64,000 nt of DNA. Origin: Mycobacterium sp. ENV421 (GTDB lineage Bacteria > Actinomycetota > Actinomycetes > Mycobacteriales > Mycobacteriaceae). Below are positions 62,521 to 64,000 of this stretch, one piece after another. The stretch lies in contig NZ_PDHO01000014.1 in assembly GCF_002887815.1 (NCBI RefSeq), positions 82,135-146,134 of the forward strand. Direction: 5' to 3'. The position numbers and the translations under genes are program-made. Within the stretch, counting starts at the first letter, position 1; each line of letters opens with the position of its first letter. A model generated the notes under the pieces. The model searched no databases, was not told where the DNA came from, and saw only the letters and a program-made list of their open reading frames with translations.

Positions 62521-63123
62521 TCAGGATAATTCGGGTGCAGGCAGCGGTAATGCGGTCGCGCCCTCAGGGCGTAACCCGTCGAAGATGATCGCCAGGTAGC
62601 GCCGCCACAAGTCGGGTGGCGGATCGGAGAGCCCGTCCATCACGTGCACCGGTGCACACATCAGCAGGAAGACATCGGTCCCGGTGACATCGGGGCGGAT
62701 TGCGCCGGCCGCGCGGGCATTGGCGACAAGCGTTTCGACGCCGGCGTGGACCGCGTCGCGGATCGCTATCACCCTGGCATCGCCCGCGCTGTAGGTCTGC
62801 AGATACGTCAGATCGTGTTGGCGTCGCTGGTCGGCGGCGATGGTGAGGAATTCCAGCAGGGCCGCACCGGGATCATCGGCATCCGACAGCCGGTGAGCAG
62901 CGTCGGTGAGGGTGACCAGGTGCTCGCACACCAGGGACGCGATCAAGTCGTCTTTGGAGGCGAAGTGCCGAAACACCGTGCCTTTGGCCACCCCCGCGCG
63001 GCGGGCAATATCTGCGACCGAGGCCTCCACGCCACGCTCGGCGAACACCTCCTCGGCGGCGGCCAGTAGCGATTCGCGGTTGCGCGCGGCGTCGGCACGC
63101 AGGGAGCGAGCGGGTGCGGTCAC
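62521..63123 (-). CDS. TetR family regulator
   Basis: A 200-aa TetR with helix-turn-helix in VEASVADIARRAGVAKGTVFRHF (about 30-52). The GTG at 63123 is preferred; an in-frame ATG at 63156 lies inside the operator at 63142-63155 and is unlikely to be the start. It is divergent from the SDR at 63233. Two identical-arm repeats in the 110-bp gap suggest autoregulation and control of the SDR. Confidence 0.88.
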   Translation of the reverse strand: MTAPARSLRADAARNRESLLAAAEEVFAERGVEASVADIARRAGVAKGTVFRHFASKDDLIASLVCEHLVTLTDAAHRLSDADDPGAALLEFLTIAADQRRQHDLTYLQTYSAGDARVIAIRDAVHAGVETLVANARAAGAIRPDVTGTDVFLLMCAPVHVMDGLSDPPPDLWRRYLAIIFDGLRPEGATALPLPAPELS

Positions 63124-63141
63124 GCCCGCACGATACCAAGT

Positions 63142-63155
63142 TGACCGCGTGGTCA
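63142..63155. promoter_or_regulatory. TetR operator candidate, copy 1
   Basis: TGACC-gcgt-GGTCA: perfect 5-bp arms with a 4-bp spacer, just upstream of the TetR gene at 62521-63123. The same arms recur 42 bp to the right. Confidence 0.65.
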
Positions 63156-63183
63156 TCTTGTGCTTACAGTGGCGAGGCCAAGA

Positions 63184-63197
63184 TGACCGACCGGTCA
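63184..63197. promoter_or_regulatory. TetR operator candidate, copy 2
   Basis: TGACC-gacc-GGTCA: the same perfect arms as copy 1, 42 bp (about four helical turns) away and 36 bp before the SDR start. Two dimers could bind on the same DNA face. Confidence 0.65.
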
Positions 63198-63232
63198 GCT
63201 TTTACGACATCCCGGAATGCCATGGAGGACAG

Positions 63233-63946
63233 ATGAAATTGGCAGGCGCTACGGCATTGGTCACTGGCTCCAATCGCGGTATCGGAGTTCATTTCGCGAC
63301 CCAACTCCTTGACCGTGGCGCCAAGGTTTACGCCACCGCGCGGCGACCCGAGCTCGTCGATGTCCCGGGTGCCGAGGTGCTGCGCCTGGATATCACCGAC
63401 CAGAGGGCAGCGCAGGCCGCCGCCGAGCTCGCGAGTGACGTCGATATCCTGATCAACAACGCCGCCGACACCGCGGGTGGCAGCCTGGTGACGGGCGACC
63501 TGTCGGACGTCCGGCGGGTGATGGAGTCCAACTATTTCGGCACGTTGAACGTCATCCGGGCGTTCGCACCGGTTCTCGCGCGCAACGGCGGAGGGGCTAT
63601 CGTGAACGTGCTGTCGGCGGCCGCGTGGCTCACCGTGGCCGGCAACACCGCGTACGCTGCGGCCAAGTCGGCCGAGTGGGGGCTCACCAACGGCGTGCGC
63701 GTCGAATTAGCGGGGCAGGGAACGCAAGTCGTCGGCCTCATGCCCGGGCTCATCGGTACCGAAACACTGTTTGACTTCGCCGGCAGCGCCGGGATCGAGT
63801 TCCCCGAAGGGGCGGTCACCGAACCGGCCACACTCGTCGAATTGGCCCTCGACGGGTTGGAGGCCGGCGATATAGAGATCGCCGACGCGATCGGACTTCA
63901 AGCCAAGGCCACGCTGGCCGGGCCACCGCAGGCCTTCGCCCTCTAA
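63233..63946 (+). CDS. SDR family oxidoreductase
   Basis: A 237-aa SDR with GSNRGIG (12-18), NNAA (75-78; family usually NNAG), S128 and catalytic Y141/K145 (TAYAAAKSAEW). ATG 63233 has GGAGGAC at good spacing. It is divergent from the TetR at 62521 and is probably its main target. A TTACAGT half-site at 63164-63170 resembles the right arm of the island operator but lacks a matching left arm. The 54 bases after its stop hold nothing recognisable. Confidence 0.9.
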   Translation: MKLAGATALVTGSNRGIGVHFATQLLDRGAKVYATARRPELVDVPGAEVLRLDITDQRAAQAAAELASDVDILINNAADTAGGSLVTGDLSDVRRVMESNYFGTLNVIRAFAPVLARNGGGAIVNVLSAAAWLTVAGNTAYAAAKSAEWGLTNGVRVELAGQGTQVVGLMPGLIGTETLFDFAGSAGIEFPEGAVTEPATLVELALDGLEAGDIEIADAIGLQAKATLAGPPQAFAL

Positions 63947-64000
63947 GCCTCGATCCACCGATAAATTGGTTGGTCGTGGGGTGTCGGAATGAGGAAAGTG

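Noticed and set aside
63153..63171. A seventh copy of the TACTGTAA-N3-TTACAGTA operator
   Set aside because: Only the right half TTACAGT is present; the left arm matches at about three of eight positions, and a different TetR operator pair explains the promoter.

Overview
The window is high-GC DNA from an actinobacterium, most likely a fast-growing Mycobacterium (Mycolicibacterium-like). The signs are many GTG/TTG starts, dense 4-bp ATGA/GTGA gene overlaps, two luciferase-like F420-type oxidoreductases, SDRs of the mycofactocin-dependent type (GAARGQG motif), a mycothiol-dependent isomerase-like protein, a large set of fadD/fadE/echA-type genes and a tRNA-Phe fragment of mycobacterial sequence. 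No gene is species-diagnostic.

Region 1 (1 to about 10433) looks like the right end of an integrated genetic element. All its genes lie on the minus strand: a type I restriction-modification system (hsdM-hsdS-hsdR, hsdR running off the left edge), an XRE/ImmA-IrrE metalloprotease overlapping a DUF4411 PIN-like protein, two small unknown proteins and an HUH-type rolling-circle replication initiator. It ends at 10385-10433 in the 3' half of tRNA-Phe without its 5' half, the usual scar of integration into a tRNA 3' end. An intact tRNA-Phe and an integrase are expected to the left, outside the window.

Region 2 (10570 to 63946) is a catabolic island of nearly 50 genes: 3 acyl-CoA synthetases, 5 acyl-CoA dehydrogenases, 6 crotonases, 7 SDRs, 3 thiolase-fold enzymes, 2 class III CoA-transferases, 3 PF04909 amidohydrolases, 2 P450s, a KshA-like Rieske oxygenase, an FMO, a Baeyer-Villiger-type monooxygenase, a lone molybdopterin oxidoreductase, an aldehyde dehydrogenase, a DHDPS-family lyase, 2 F420-type enzymes, 2 APH-fold kinases, hydrolases and 5 regulators. 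The pattern (oxygenate, activate to CoA, beta-oxidise, open a ring) suits a cyclic, branched or steroid/terpenoid-like substrate. The substrate cannot be read from sequence.

The main finding is regulatory. A 19-bp palindrome, TACTGTAA-N3-TTACAGTA, perfect at 56630 and near-perfect at 46872, recurs in weaker form at 10507, 31292, 33954 and 50400. It sits upstream of most operons in the two flanks (10570-15525 and 31188-59407), and its arms contain a TAnnnT -10-like box on each strand. The TetR gene at 30451-31188 has one copy in its own promoter and is the best candidate regulator. The block between (15479-30381) lacks the motif and has two FCD/GntR regulators with their own palindromes (17507, 27425), so it looks like two separate beta-oxidation modules inside the island. 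The right end (59395-63946) has two further TetR genes, each beside its own inverted repeats (60020; 63142 and 63184).
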